Shown here: one piece after another, positions 31,919 through 46,394 of the stretch | Numbering within the stretch: the first letter of the stretch is position 1 | How the letters are laid out: every line of letters begins with the position of its first letter | Assembly (NCBI GenBank): GCA_024704765.1 | Contig: JAKMXF010000317.1 | Coordinates: 1 to 64,000 of the forward strand | Source: Oopsacas minuta | Taxonomy: Eukaryota; Porifera; Hexactinellida; Lyssacinosida; Leucopsacidae | Length of the DNA stretch: 64,000 bases | Reading direction: 5' to 3' | Made by a program: the position numbers and the translations under genes | Notes under the pieces: generated by a model | Seen by the model: the letters and a program-made list of their open reading frames with translations, nothing else | What the model was told of the DNA's origin: nothing | The model's database searches: none

Positions 31919-33308
31919 GCAGTACAATTGCTAGCCATCATATCGCTCCTTAGGCGCTGGCAACTAATGCCCCTTCATACAACATTCAAAGCCTTATTAT
32001 TAGGTGGGGCATGTGTGCTTTATTGCCTACACCGTACCAATATTTTGGGTAACCACGTTAAAGTCACCCACAACCATAGGTGGTAGTTGTTTCATAAATA
32101 TTGTAGCATTAATGGCATAGATGTGACATTCATGCAGTTGTTCTCTGTAGACCCCCTCAAGCAATTGCACACTTTCTGTAGACCCCCTACAGAAAGTGTC
32201 ATAGACTGTGAGACAAGTTTATATTCCTGGGAACTTCTGCTATCCTCAGTGAATCCCGGGTTGCAATCATTGTTGCTACAGGTGTGCCCAGGCCATTAAT
32301 TCCGCACCTGTTAGTGGAGAGTTTATTATACAAATTCTCATCGCTATTTTTTAGTTTAATTACTTGAGATCACTATGATGTCGCCAATTATTTTTGGATT
32401 GCTACTGGCTTGACAGGGCGACCTGTATTATGAACTTTTCTTAAATCGACACTTAATACGTGCTTAACAATGTTTGATGAAGTTTCACCCATAACGTAAC
32501 AATGGGGCATGTGCCCCCAGCGTCACTGTTTTGGGGCAGCATTTTGACAGTTTGTTCCACATAATGACACAATTCTCACACAATCGCATTCTAATCCTTT
32601 TCAAGTTCAGCTAAGCCTATTACTTGGTGAAAACTGGCACTAGGATATAAAGAAGGGTAATTCTGCCCAATCCACCTTCACGCCACTTGTATCTTGAACG
32701 GTTGTGGATTTGTTGTATTGAAAATTGTTATTGTTGTTATGACAGAAATACACCCCGTACATAAATGCCCCTCCTATATGATTATTAAATATTTAACAAT
32801 GGATGGTGGATTTCGTATATATGCTTAGATGCTCTTCTAAGTTACGCCTTTCTTCGTTGGTTTGTGTATTTCCTATGAATTAGTTACTATCCATGCTTGT
32901 GTTTTTTTTCAGGAATTTTCTGATCAGGGATTTGTGAAGGAATCCTAACAACTTAAATTCAAGAAATCCACCACCCATGGTTAATTTCTGATAAATGGGA
33001 TACCGGCACATTGCTACACGCACACTTCAGGAATTTCGAGGGAACTAATGCGAAGTCTTACAAATTGTTAGACCTCTTATTAGTTCTCTTGAAATTCCCG
33101 TTTGTATCCTTGGAAACTTCACGTGAAATATCCATGTAATGAAGTGTCCGTAACGAAATTGAAAATAGCTAGAATCGGGAACTTCGTAACTTACAATTGA
33201 CATGTTTTTCACAGAGCCATGGATGGTGAGTAGATGGCTATAATTTCTAATATATGGTCTAGACAGGTTAACTATTTATGATATTCCCTTAAATGTATTA
33301 CCAACATA
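31919..33308. other. Gene-free stretch
   Basis: No exon was recognised. A short hairpin at 32169-32199 is the only clear structure. Confidence 0.4.
32169..32199. repeat. 13-bp perfect hairpin
   Basis: ACACTTTCTGTAG pairs with CTACAGAAAGTGT around loop ACCCC. No gene ends next to it, so a terminator role is not indicated. Confidence 0.6.
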
Positions 33309-33310
33309 TA

Positions 33311-34118
33311 CAGTGGAGTCTCCCAAAACGGACACTCCGAGAAGCGGGGTACCCCCTACAACGGACAAACCTCGTGCCACGTATTGAAGCCAAGCATGTA
33401 ATACTTAAGTAGTCTCCGAGGAGCTGACAACTCCGAATTCCGAACAACGGACAGGGAACTGGCCCCGAATGGCGTGTCTTAATGCAAAATTGTCTCCCAA
33501 AAATGGACACCCAGAAACTGCAACCAATAATTTTCATAGATATCACAAAATTTACATAATAATATGAGTGCTATACAAGTCCCATGTCTTTCAAGTCTTT
33601 CATATTGTCAATGTAAACTTTGGGTCCTTAAAGGCGGTACACACATTGGATTTCTTGTCAATAACCTGCTCTTCTGTTTTCTTTCTCTCCCGTAACCTCA
33701 TCAAATCCTCTATTTACTTCTCTTCTCAAAAATAGTGGAAGTCGAGGATGTTTTGAAGTTGCATGGGCATTGGCACCACAATAGATACTGTAGCTAGTCT
33801 GCAAGTGTCAACCAGTAGACAAAGTTATCTTCCTGCTTATTAGCGCACATATTGTAATATATCTAGAGTATAAAGCAATGCCAATATGCTTACGTTACTC
33901 ATCAGTCATCACTCTATATTATATTCATTCTTATCATAGTATAATAAAACTTGGACTTCTCCCGTAACTATTCAACTTTAATGCATGTAAACTGCATTCA
34001 AATTGATACATATGAGGTGTTTTGATAAAAAGATGGACCAGTCTCCGATAAGCGGACAATTCCCTACAACAGACAGAAGCTATATCACCAACGTGTTCGT
34101 TATTCGGAGACTCCACTA
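33311..34118. mobile_element. Non-autonomous pogo/Tigger-like element, 808 bp
   Basis: It is flanked by TA (33309-33310, 34119-34120). The left end is CAGTGGAGTCTCCCAAAACG and the right end is the inverse of CGTTATTCGGAGACTCCACTA. Subterminal words of the form ACTCCGAGAAGCGG, CAACGGACA and CTCCGATAAGCGGACAA recur near both ends, as in Tigger-type termini. No transposase frame was found inside. Confidence 0.75.
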
Positions 34119-34120
34119 TA

Positions 34121-36179
34121 TACATATGGTAACAGCGTACACGCTTGTCTTCTCAAAAATTAACAGCTGCATGGCATCTAGAAGTACTTCAAATTTTCGT
34201 CTTGTCTTGTTTATGTCATAATAGTGTATAATTAACAGAAAGTAATCTGAAGCAGGCCCCATTAGAGATTTCACTACGCCTAAACAAATTTAAGGGTGCC
34301 ATTTGAACATATTCTGTTATATCAGGGAACAGTGTTTCCAAGGAAATTTCGAAAAACATTTAATAAACATGATAATAGAATGAATATGCTCAGCACAATG
34401 AACACGGTCCTTAAGGTATAACTCAGAAATCCACGCGCTAAATTTACACTATATGCAAGCTTATTCTATATTCAATAGAATCAATTGAGCACAATCATAT
34501 AATAGTACTGCTATTATTACAAATAATTTTCAATATTTACTATATATATTGGGGGGGGAAGATGCCTTCGGTCGTCAGCATTGCGCCTATCAATGATTCA
34601 TGTACAAGGTTATCAGCAGCAAAACAAAACTTGGCCTAGGCTTCATTTTAGAGCTTATTTTCCAGTTAACTATTTCATTTGAGTTCATCACTTAAATTTT
34701 ACTCTTTTCCCTCCCTAATCTAAATTATTACTGGTCCTCGGATTCTATTACCACATGGCTCCAACTGATTCCTGCCCTGGTACTTTGGTACCAGACTCCC
34801 CCTCTACCGGGCCCTGGTCTGAATACTGAAAAATATAAGTATATCAGTTACGTTACTATAGCTAAAATAATTGGAATTCATTTTCCCTCTATAAACTAAT
34901 CGATTAAAAGGAATTTATTATCATTCAGACCACTTCTACTAATGCATTTAATCAGTGCAATATAGTCTAGACTTACATTTTAAGTTGTTCAGATTTTACA
35001 TTTCTAGCATACTTCACTATAAAATTGACACTAAACCCTACTTCTAATATTTATATCTAAATTTTGACTTATATTTTCTCATATTCAATTTTTTGTCGTT
35101 TTCCATTTCAAAGTGCTAGAACTGGATATTGGCAAACAAAATATTCTCTGCAAATTCGGCGTACTTTGCTTGCAGAATCTTTACAGCTACCAGCTATAAA
35201 AGGCTAGCTCTACATCTGTCTGAAATTCTTTTGATTACGAAGTCAAGTTGATTCACAACAGGGATTTTTCCTGTAGGAGTAGGCATTTCTTACACCAACC
35301 TACTAAATCATACCGTTGATAGAATTATATTTACTTTAAAGTTTAATGATGTTGACTACCCTCTTAATATTAAAGCTTCTGATGGTCTAGATTAATCCCG
35401 AGCTATTAACTAAAAGCATTCTTATATAATGATGGATATGGTTGCAAGATTTGTCAGAAGGACTTGAAGCCTGCAATAAGTTGATCAGAAAATATTACAA
35501 GAGTGTGTGGAGGAAATTCAGCTTTGAGGAAAACATTAATCATATGTTTGTCAGGATTTTGTCTCAGAGTGACCCAATATTGTCACATCCAAGCCATTCG
35601 GTAAATAATCTTGAATTAGATGTAGAATTGAAGAGTAGTCAAGATTTACTTGTGATTTTCCTTTTCGTTGATTAAGTAATGATTTTCTACTGATCCCAAA
35701 ATGCAAATACATCTAAAGAATCTCAATTCACATAATATGTTAAAAATAGTTATGGAGTGATAATTTCATACCTCGAAGCCAAACAAAAATGTAATCATTG
35801 TAATAAATTATTTTGAGTCGATTTATCATAGGCAAATACTATTTTTCCTAGCGCAATCTCTAACGCAAATACCTATTTTCAGATAATGACAGGTTTATGG
35901 ATTCTTTTCCAAAGTTGATCATATACGTACATATTTATATGAGTGGCGACCAAACGTGAATTGTAATGATCTGATTGAGATTACTGAATTTAACCTTTTG
36001 AAATTACAGGATTGGGACTCAGAGTTTTCGAATAGAAAATGGACAGTATTATTCCAAGACTACAAGCGAACGTGATTCTTATACAGAAACAATTGAATAT
36101 AAAATGGCCGTGGAGTACAACAGCCATTCTATATTCAATTATTTCTGTAATAAATAAATAATTCATAAAATTTCTATTT
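34121..36179. other. Gene-poor stretch with one unassigned open frame
   Basis: The frame 35442-35675 (plus; SEGLEACNKLIRKYYKSVWR and so on) is open for 77 codons without a recognisable domain or splice context. Nothing else was supported. Confidence 0.3.
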
Positions 36180-36570
36180 AATAACTTAACAGTAAAATTG
36201 TGGATAATTATAGTGGAGCTGTAGCGGCAATGCCACGGTTCCTACGCCACTGTTTACCCATTATGAGACAAATTCATCACATGTGGTAAAGACAAGTATG
36301 ACGTATGGCCTCGACCCTTGTTAGCATGTTTGCGAATATGATTGGGGAGGAAAGCATCGTATTCAGCTATAAATTCCAAACAGCAAAGATAGTTCCCATT
36401 GTTCGAAGAACCGACAATACGGGTGAGTACAGCGCGCACGTATTCAAATTCATATTTTTGAATTAATGTTTACAATTCGTTGGCTAACGTGTTTGCCAGC
36501 AGTTAAAGTTTTAATCGAGGCACAGTGGATTTGGCCGTTCTCATGAGCAGCAATCCTTTTTCACCTTTCC
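36180..36570 (-). pseudogene. hAT (ZMYM/TTF type) transposase fragment
   Basis: On the minus strand, near 36570, a piece RIAAHENGQIHCAS is followed, after stops, by RIVGSSNNGNYLCCLEFIAE, YDAFLPNHIRKHANKGRGHT and SYLSLPHVMNL. This order (H-E-S-type helix, then NNGNFL.LLELIA..D..L..H..., then SYLS) is the segment that follows the TTF zinc finger in ZMYM-like hAT transposases. It is broken by stops, and no termini were located. Confidence 0.55.
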
Positions 36571-39500
36571 TCCAGTTGCTAAAGCAGTAACAAATGGACT
36601 GTGTTCATGCTATGGATGACTAAACAACTTGGAAGAATACCAAAATACAATTTTCTTCGATATCGAATAACTCAGCCAAGAGCGTTGAATTTTGACCCGG
36701 AAGTTTGTGAATCCGGGAAAATACGAGGGAGAACAGAAGCGTATATACTCCCCATTGCAAAAACTGAACCTCGGATTCAATCAGCATCTGCATTTTGGCA
36801 CTGGAAGCTTCCCATTTCGGCCCAACATTTGCGGATTGATTCGTCTCATCCCATGAATGAATATCATTGACGTACGTACTGATTTAACACTGTGCAAATT
36901 CAGGTAGGCCATCCTTTTTCACCCGTGGACCCTCTTTCGAAATTTTACCAATTCTCTAGACCTTAGGCTGGGAACCGCTGCGCAAGACTGATAAGGTGCG
37001 AATATTTTGTCCAACAAAGGTATCTTATAGAGCATCGAAGAACCAGATGTTCCCTTATTCGTGGAAATTTTGTGACTATACCACTTTATTATCGCAAGTT
37101 GAATTTAAAATGCGTTCACAATAGTAATCGACGAAACATTGTATAGTAGAACTCGTTTAAGACGTACTCTTGGATGTATCAATTATCCGAAATTTTATTC
37201 TATCTAACCCATTATAAAATGATTCGGTTTCTCTTTTGCGAATTTACAAGAGAAATTTCTACGGCCCATGTATTTAGCATCATAGATGGCCAGGGCGGAC
37301 CATATATGATGCTATGGATGCTTCGGACAGACCGAATAAAGCATGTCAATCCTCTCCCAACGGTAGTTACTTTTCCCGCATACGAATTTACATATTCCGC
37401 AGGCGGATTTACAAATTTAAATGATATAGATTCTGGCAATAACTCTGTAGGGTAAACGTAAATAGACTTATTTTGGTGAAAGCCAACTCGCGTAAATCTC
37501 CCCACATAATACCTCTGCAAAGTCAATAAATTATGTAAATAGGTTGCTTGCGTAAAACCGTACTAAGATTTTGGTGGAAGTCACGTAAAATGCCTCCAAG
37601 AGCCTTGGCATTTCACCATTTTAGTTTGCGTTATGGTATTGTAAATGAAAGGAAGAACTTTGCATATAGTCATCATTGTGTAAAATTTTATGATGAGGTG
37701 GCATTTAGTCAAAATTTTATGTTTGACATGTTGAGGTGTACTTGTGATTCATATTTATCTATATTGGCTGCAAGGCAATATGTAGAAGCGCCGGACGCTA
37801 CTCTAGGTGCATGATTTTTTATGAAAATATATACTCTATAAAAATTACTTGTTTTGTCTATACAGAGATTTCCTTGATAACTCATTTTGAAAGTAGAAAA
37901 TACATATTCTACAATTTTGACATTTTGTTAGTCAAATATAGTAAGATTGTTACGTGATAGAGCAAATCTTACTTCAGATACGGACTCAGCAGACAAAATT
38001 CGTTCTGAGAATGTGTTTTCATACTTTATGAAAAAGAAACGTTAAATTTGTTGACCTATGCACTCTAAGATATTAGACTCTCCATTTCATGAAATGTTCC
38101 CTACAATCAGAGTGTGGAGTTCTGTCATTGCCTAAAAGAGAACAAGTACTCAACATATAATCTAGAGTAGAGTTTATGAGATATCGCTTAGATATTAGGA
38201 ATGATCTTAGATTAATCACATCCCATATACCTGTCAAATTTCACCTTTGCAGCACCTCAATTTAGTACGTCACTATTTCCCTATACATTTATCATTGGAT
38301 AGAACATTTTGTCGTCTTTTCTCAGAGATGAGTCAAGAGGTTGCTTATAATATAAGCCTCATCTATGTTGGACCCAGTTGCATACACATTCCAATTTTCA
38401 AGTTCGTCCTGTGTACTATTGAAAATATCTCCAAAGATGTGAAGTGACCCACCACATTGCTGGACATTGGATGTTGATTAATAATATCACAATGAAATGC
38501 GAGTAGACTTAGAGAATTTTTCGAAATTTCCATTTATTGTCTTGACAGACGGACTTTAAAGGGAAATGTTTCCAAATAAGGGGTATGATCCAACGTAGTT
38601 TCACCTCCTTATCGAATTATGAAAACATTTTCTACATCTGGGCCAAAAATGGTACATTCTTTAAACTAATACATTAGGTTCTTAGTAGCTGGACTATTAA
38701 AGGATCTAAGGAACCGATTTTTTAGTTGTTTCAAGGATTGACAATTTATGAACCTACTAATATATCAATATTGTACAGGTTACACTGTAAACAGCTTGCT
38801 TGTGCTTTGTTCCAGTAAAAATTATTAGACACTTTAGATTTATCTAAGTTAATTAATATAGTTTCAAAATTTATAACAATGGCGAAATAGACATGATGAA
38901 TTAGAATTTATAAACACTTGTAATCACATCGTACGCAATGTTCCCTCTAACTTTCGGAGTGCAGCATATCTGACTGGGGTGTTGTCAAAATTCCGGGGCG
39001 TACAAACATAAATCCGGGTGGTACTGGAAAATGTGATAAATTCTGGAAAATATACTGGGGATCGAACATTTTTAAGCGAAATTCCGGGGGTAAAGTCTAA
39101 AAATAAGAAAATACGATGGTTAAATTGGATAGTGAAAAAACGTGTCATGGCCGGAGCAGCTTATTAGAGCGAATGGGCTCAATGATAATGGACTGTTGGT
39201 GTGAGAACAACACTTCCCATCTGCGATAATGCAAAGTCCTTCGTGTCAATGAGTGTCCGGAAACCCTTGTCATAGTATTCTAATCATATTTACTAAGGAA
39301 ATGGCACACTATATACTCTGGACTAGACGTACGGCGTATGATTTGGGCAGTCCGCGAAAATGGAGAATTTGGTGCGACATTACTTAGCGGCTGGCGCAAC
39401 GGGGTGTGAAATCTGGCTTGAATGGGTTTAACCTGTGTTTATTTTCTAGTTTATACACCTTGGATGAATCTATATGTTAATGTGAAAAAGTCTTTTAGTA

Positions 39501-39738
39501 ATACATTTAACAATATGATGGTATAATCTAAGACAAGAAATTTATCAGAAAGTAAACCACCAGCTAAACATGCAATTATATAATATATTGTAGACAGATC
39601 AGAAAATTTGAACTATAAGAATTTCCATCTTCCTCACACCAAATTTAACGAGAATAGTTGACTAAAATTTACAGAATATTGAACATCTATTCGAAATGGA
39701 TAAATGTTGAAACAAGCATCGGTATATTAGTAAAAACA
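36571..39738. other. Gene-poor stretch
   Basis: Open frames at 36601-36870, 37174-37455 and 37548-37814 show no family pattern and no convincing splice sites. A single pogo-MITE terminus (TAGTAGAACTCGTTTAAGAC, from 37144) is present. No RNA gene was seen. Confidence 0.35.
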
Positions 39739-39922
39739 CAGGGTTGTTTTGATTTAAATCATGATTTAATTCACTTAAAAAAACAAAATCTTTATATTTG
39801 ATTTTTGGAAATATATTTCCCTTTAGTAAATTTCTTCAATGTTTCTTGTTTGATAAGTGTGATGACTTCAGAGATTAATAGATGTATTGTTAATGATACA
39901 ATAATGGCTTCGATATGATTAC

Positions 39923-39948
39923 GTATATATATATATATATATATATAT
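39923..39948. repeat. (TA)n microsatellite
   Basis: About thirteen TA units lie inside the left part of the hAT element. Confidence 0.9.
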
Positions 39949-40089
39949 GTTTATATACTAAGGCCGGCCCTATTATTCATACTAATAATATATCGTAAAT
40001 CTCGCCGCTTGTGATTCATCATGTTTGAATGAATGAGTGACTCTATATTGTAGTATTTTTAAACTAAAAGAGTAGCTCATAAAGCTGGA

Positions 40090-41660
40090 TGCCGTGGAAC
40101 ATGCAAGAAGTGTGGGAAGGAGATGCAAGGACTAGTTGCTAGACTAAAGCAACATCATCATGATTGTGCTGCTGTAATCAGCTACAATAATGATGATAGT
40201 GCCGATTCGGACCTCTTGCAGCCAAATATCCCGCTTCTGTCCCAGAAACGTATCTCTGACATAAGTTTAACCCCAAAACAAAGAAACAGAAAAGTCAAAA
40301 ATTACTAACTATGTTATACAGACATCAACAACTGAGAAACTCGCCATTGATCTCCAAATAGCACGCTTTGTCTGTGCTACCAATTCACCTTTATCTATTA
40401 TTGAACATTTTGAAACTTATGGCAATGCTTCGTCCTGGATATCATTCTCCCAATCTATAAAAGGTAGCAATGGACTACTCGATTAACTTTACGATTCTAT
40501 GCAACCAGAGAGTACTGAACAACTTGTGGGAAAAAATGTGTCCATGCTGTCAGATGGATCGAGTAATATCCATAACGAGCTGTCGTTTGCATGTCAGTGA
40601 CAACATCCGATGGAGATAGCTATCTTATCGAAACTGTCGACATATCAGGGCATGCACACACCACTGAGTATTTACAAGTGACACGTCTGCTGTGATGTCA
40701 ACTGAACAACGATACGGTTGTAAAGTAGGTAGCTTCGTCAAGGACAACGAGTCAAACATGGTAAAAATACGGCGAGAAGTGGCATCTGATAGTCATACTA
40801 CAGATACAAATATAATATCCTATGGATGTTCAGCACATTACCTTAATCTTCTAGCCAAAGATGTCGAAATACCCAGTGTGGAGGAACATATCATTCAGAT
40901 AGTGAAATACTTTTGGAAATCTCATCTCCCAGCAGCAAAAAAGCTGTGGTCCCACAGGTTGTTCGCTGAAACATACTCGCGGGTTCCCTTCAAAGTTACC
41001 TAGATAACTGGTCAATGATCCTTAAAGTATGCGAAGAACACCGCGACAAGATTGACGAACGTCGCAAAGAAAGTGCGAGATAGTGATATCAAGAAGAATG
41101 CTGAAGACTATCTCAGACGTATGAAGCCTATCACTGTAGCTCTTGATAAAGTGCAGAGTGACAATTGCAAACTGAGTGAGGCTGTTGAAGTTTGAAAAGC
41201 GCTGGAGCTGGAGATGGGATCATCGCAACCATTTGTTGTGACGAAGAGTAAAGCAATGCTCCAAACAAGCGCTAACCACTGCACACTACTTAGCCTACAT
41301 AATTGATCCAAGATACATGGGTAGAAATTGATCAAATTGTGAGGTCGATGCAGGATTATTATGCAGTCTAGAGTATACATCATATTTGGCTACAGTAATC
41401 AACTTCAGAGCCAAAATTAAACCATTCAAACCGTTCATATTTACGGAAGAACTTATACAAACAATCTCATGGTGAGAATCTCAGAGACAGTAATACTATG
41501 ATTACACTTTGTCGCCAAATACTTGGAGGTGTGGCATCAAGTGTTGGGATAGAGAGAATATTCTCAACATTTGGTCTTGTGCATTAATATGTTAGGAATA
41601 GGTTAGGAATTGCTAAAGCAGGAAAATTAGTATTTTTATACAAGCTGCTGAATACCCACA
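40090..41660 (+). pseudogene. hAT transposase with BED zinc finger, multiple frameshifts
   Basis: In order on the plus strand: a BED finger (GTCKKCGKEMQGLVARLKQH then HHDC, near 40100-40165), KLAIDLQIARFVCATNSPLS (near 40335), VSMLSDGSSNIHNELSFA (near 40540; the Asp is the expected catalytic DG.S position), YGCSAHYLNLLAKDVE (near 40822), AHYLAYIIDPRYMG (near 41281) and the dimerisation domain SSVGIERIFSTFG with VRNRLGIAKAGKLVFLYKLL (near 41530-41650). Stops and shifts between these blocks show it is dead; one stop lies within the dimerisation domain before YVRNRL. Confidence 0.75.
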
Positions 41661-41927
41661 AATAATCTCTCCCAGTTCTTCATTAATATATACTCTTGTT
41701 TTTCACTTTTTTCATTAATAAATATTTTAGTTTTCGTTTTCATCATTGACAAACAGTTTGTTAGACGTATATTGTGAAAGTTATCCTAGAATTCTATGTG
41801 ATTATGAGCAGATAAAAATAAACAGAGGACTCAATGTTGATAAATAGCATATATAAAAATCTGAATTAAATCAATTAAAACATGATTTTTGATGTTTTTA
41901 ATAAATCATGATTTTTCTTCAAACCTG

Positions 41928-42747
41928 GCAGCGTCGGACGGGCGCCACTAAAAACGACAGATTTTTGATGCAAATCAATTGTTTTAGTAAAAATATGCTA
42001 TGGACGTACCATCTATTGTCTCAACTGTAACTCAAGAAGGATATATTTTGCTAAGTTGTTTAATACGTCTTTTAATGAAGACGTATTACTTATAATACGT
42101 ATTGTGTAAACGTAATATACGTTGAATCTACAATTTTTGGCGACGTATCTTCATTGGTCTGATCTCTGCAATAAATATATTGTAGGAGACAGAAGTTCTC
42201 GAATTGTTAATATGAAATATCAGCATAGTTGACCAAATTATAATACTTGATAATCATGCGATATATACAAGTATAAAAATGTCAAAATCTGCTATTTCGA
42301 GATTAACTTAGACTTATAATACGTTCAAATAGATCATGTATAGGTATTATACGTTATTCGCGTATTATACAACTTAGATTTTTTGTATAAAATATATTTA
42401 GATAATTCATTATTCAAACGTTATCAAAGATAACTAGCCTGTATTTTCAGTGTCCGAAAGTTTAGAGTTTTTCCTAAAATTATTAGCCCATATTGTATAT
42501 AGCGATTCACCCTTTTCGACCTGAAAATATTGTCTATTTTGGAATGTGATTCACTACATTATATTTGTTAAAAAAGTTGATGATAACTACTATGCATTTC
42601 CAAATATTCATCGTATTTCCCTGAATAGTATCAGGTCCAGAAAATAATTGTAGCTTCCAGTTCTTATATTACAAAATGTACCTGACAATTTATAATACGT
42701 AAATAATTGTGGTAAAAACAAAAATCTACAATACTAATTACTGTGTA
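41928..42747. other. Gene-free stretch 3' of the S6 kinase gene, rich in ATACGT
   Basis: The hexamer ATACGT or its near variants occur repeatedly between 42060 and 42700, including an 11-bp-stem hairpin at 42061-42088 (TAATACGTCTT / AAGACGTATTA, loop TTAATG). The meaning is unknown; this interval is downstream of the minus-strand kinase gene. Confidence 0.4.
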
Positions 42748-44214
<1,467 letters not shown>

Positions 44215-44382
44215 CTAAATGAGTAGAAAATCGGAGAGAAATAAGTAGTCAAAATTAAATATAGGTTTATATTATGAGAAAGATGAAATTTCAATAATTA
44301 GTCCCAGTGTTTAAAAGTGCGTGGCAATAATTTCGAAAAGTCGACATGAAAAGTGCTGGCCATAGCATTCTATATACTAAGC

Positions 44383-44506
44383 CACTGGTTCTCAACCCTT
44401 TTTCTTCCTCGGACCTTTTTGGTCCATTTTATGGAGTCTGCGGACCCCTGCCAATAAACATAATTAAAACATTTTAGGGCTGCGGACCCCAGGTTGAGAA
44501 CCACTG
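44383..44506. mobile_element. hAT (Charlie-like) MITE, 124 bp
   Basis: A perfect 8-bp duplication TACTAAGC (44375-44382, 44507-44514) flanks the ends CACTGGTTCTCAACC and GGTTGAGAACCACTG. The left tip differs from the right by one base. The words CGGACC and CTGCGGACCCC repeat inside both ends. It lies about 200 bp upstream of the S6 kinase start codon and so could affect its promoter. Confidence 0.9.
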
Positions 44507-44514
44507 TACTAAGC

Positions 44515-45096
44515 CAATGGTGGGCTTTAAAAAACTGGACCATGGACAAACAAGTATAGTTACTTATTTTATACATAATAGAAATACATGTGGCTTAATC
44601 ATTTACTAGTTAAATTATATTATTTCAACACCCTCTAAACTCAAACTATTTGACTCTAACGATAGAATGTACTTAAATAGTAAATAGATAATCAAATATA
44701 ATAGCAATATCATAGGAATATTAAGGACAGATACAGTATATACAAGTTAAATTAATAGAAATGGTGAATTGATAAGAGAGGGAGTATAGTAGAAAGTGAA
44801 TGTATAAGAAGTGGTTTCGGATCAGTGATAGGTAACTGTCCACTTAGGAGAGAGTGATCGTAACATTATTAGAGCTGGTTACATTTGACCTGATATTGAA
44901 TATACATAGAGTTGGTTAAGAATGAGACCAATCTAAGTATCAGAACATCAATCATTAAGAGAAGTAGTACCTGATGTGTAGTCTTGGCTGATTACTCATG
45001 ATAATCGTTACCCCTGTTATGAGTTAATATACTTCACAAAGTGTCTTTAGTAATGCACAGTGTGGCAAATGGCTATTATGGAGTAATAGGTACTTA
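44515..45096. other. Gene-free stretch
   Basis: No exon or bounded repeat was recognised. Confidence 0.4.
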
Positions 45097-46394
45097 CAGG
45101 GTTATACACAAGTTCTGCAACTCAGAAATCGTTGTATATTCAATTCAATTGCATCGCAAACTTATCAAATAATTGTGATTCAAGGTTTGCACATAGTTTT
45201 GTATATATATCCTATGCTAGCCTTCAATATTATCCCCCTTTGCCTGAATACATGAGCTCAGACGTTTATAGAAACAATCTGAGGAGGCAGACAGCACTTC
45301 CTGTGGTATTCGATGACATTCCCGAACAAATGATGCTCTGAGAGCCTCCAGACTTTGCCGGGTTTAACGCAAGCTTTGCTCTCCAGAATTGACCAAATAC
45401 TAAAATCCATCGGATTTAGATCAGGAGATAAAGCTGGCCATTCCATCGGGGAGATTATCTCTGAAAAATGGGCCTTTAACCAGATTGGGTTGCTTTGGAC
45501 TTATGAACAGGAGCTGAGTCCTATTGAAAGATCTAATGCCTTCCTTAAAAATGCGTGGTAGCCCAAGGTTCTAATTCGCCTTCTAATATGTCTTGAATAC
45601 ACTTTTCAGTGCTGACTTTGACATATTTATCAATGAACACGAGGGGGTCCGACCAGTAGTTGTGATCCCGCCCCAGACCATAACAGAAGCAGGTTTTTGG
45701 GTTCTTTTAACTATCCTTGCAACTGAAGATATCCCTTTTGAAGTGGAGCAGAGAACTCTAGCAGTTTTCCTATTGAAACTGCATTCAACGCTGAATAACT
45801 TTACATCTATGAAAGAATATCAAGGTGTCTGCCATCTCTGAACCGCTCTCGAAGTTTCTTACATATCTCTACCCTCCTCTTCTTGTTGACATCAGATAAT
45901 AGCTGTTCCTTCTAAATTTGTATGATTTAAGTCCTATATCGTCATGAACTAACCTTCCCATCGTTCCCGTAGAGATATTGCATTCGTTAGCCATTTTCTG
46001 GACGCTTCTCTTGGGGGTGTATCTGATCTTCTCATTGACCGATTTTTTCAACAATGCTGTGCGTATGGATCATGGTCGACCTGATCTAGGTCTGTCAGAC
46101 GTCTCACCAGTTTCGTTGAAACGTTGGATCGTCCTAAACACAGTCCATTTGGTAACTGGGAGCGCTTTTGTTATCTCTTTGACTGTCTTCTCCTGTGTAT
46201 ATTACTTCCAAAATTGCAAGGTGTTTGGATTTTGGCCCTCCATAAAAGAATTCGCTGTTTAGAAGCTATTTGGAATTAAAAAATTGAGTATGTATGCTCT
46301 AAGTATATTCTACAACCAATAGAGAAATGCATATTAGACTATACTAGGGATATTTATTTTGATAAGTTTAGTGCAGAACTTTTGCCTAACCCTG
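45097..46394 (-). mobile_element. maT-type (DD37D) element, copy 2, 1,298 bp
   Basis: It is flanked by TA (45095-45096, 46395-46396). The left end is CAGGGTTATACACAAGTTCT and the inverse of the right end is CAGGGTTAGGCAAAAGTTCT. It is the same family as 27031-28340 and 63390 onward, but the TIRs have diverged more. Confidence 0.85.
45258..46262 (-). pseudogene. maT/DD37D transposase, decayed copy
   Basis: Recognisable minus-strand blocks are the second helix-turn-helix region (NEKIRYTPKRSVQKMANECN, ISTGTMGRLVHDDIGLKSYK, near 46045-45935) and the last catalytic block, EWPALSPDLNPMDFSIWSIL (45446 to about 45385). The parts between are in different frames with stops. The C-terminus ends near 45258. 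Confidence 0.7.

Larger units (their letters stand above)
39739..41927 (+). mobile_element. hAT element with BED-finger transposase, decayed
   Basis: The left end is CAGGGTTGTTTTGATTTAAA followed by TCATGATTT. The right end, read inversely, is CAGGTTTGAAGAAAAATCAT followed by GATTTA. Both ends carry the ATCATGATTT block typical of one hAT subgroup. The flanking octamers do not match, so the target duplication is lost or the ends are slightly misplaced. A transposase pseudogene fills the interior. Confidence 0.65.

Noticed and set aside
32169-32199. Rho-independent-type terminator
   Set aside because: The context is eukaryotic, no gene ends here, and there is no T-run after the stem.
38930-39180. 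hAT-like terminus AATGTTCCCTCTAA
   Set aside because: The word resembles known hAT ends, but no inverted partner or 8-bp duplication was found.
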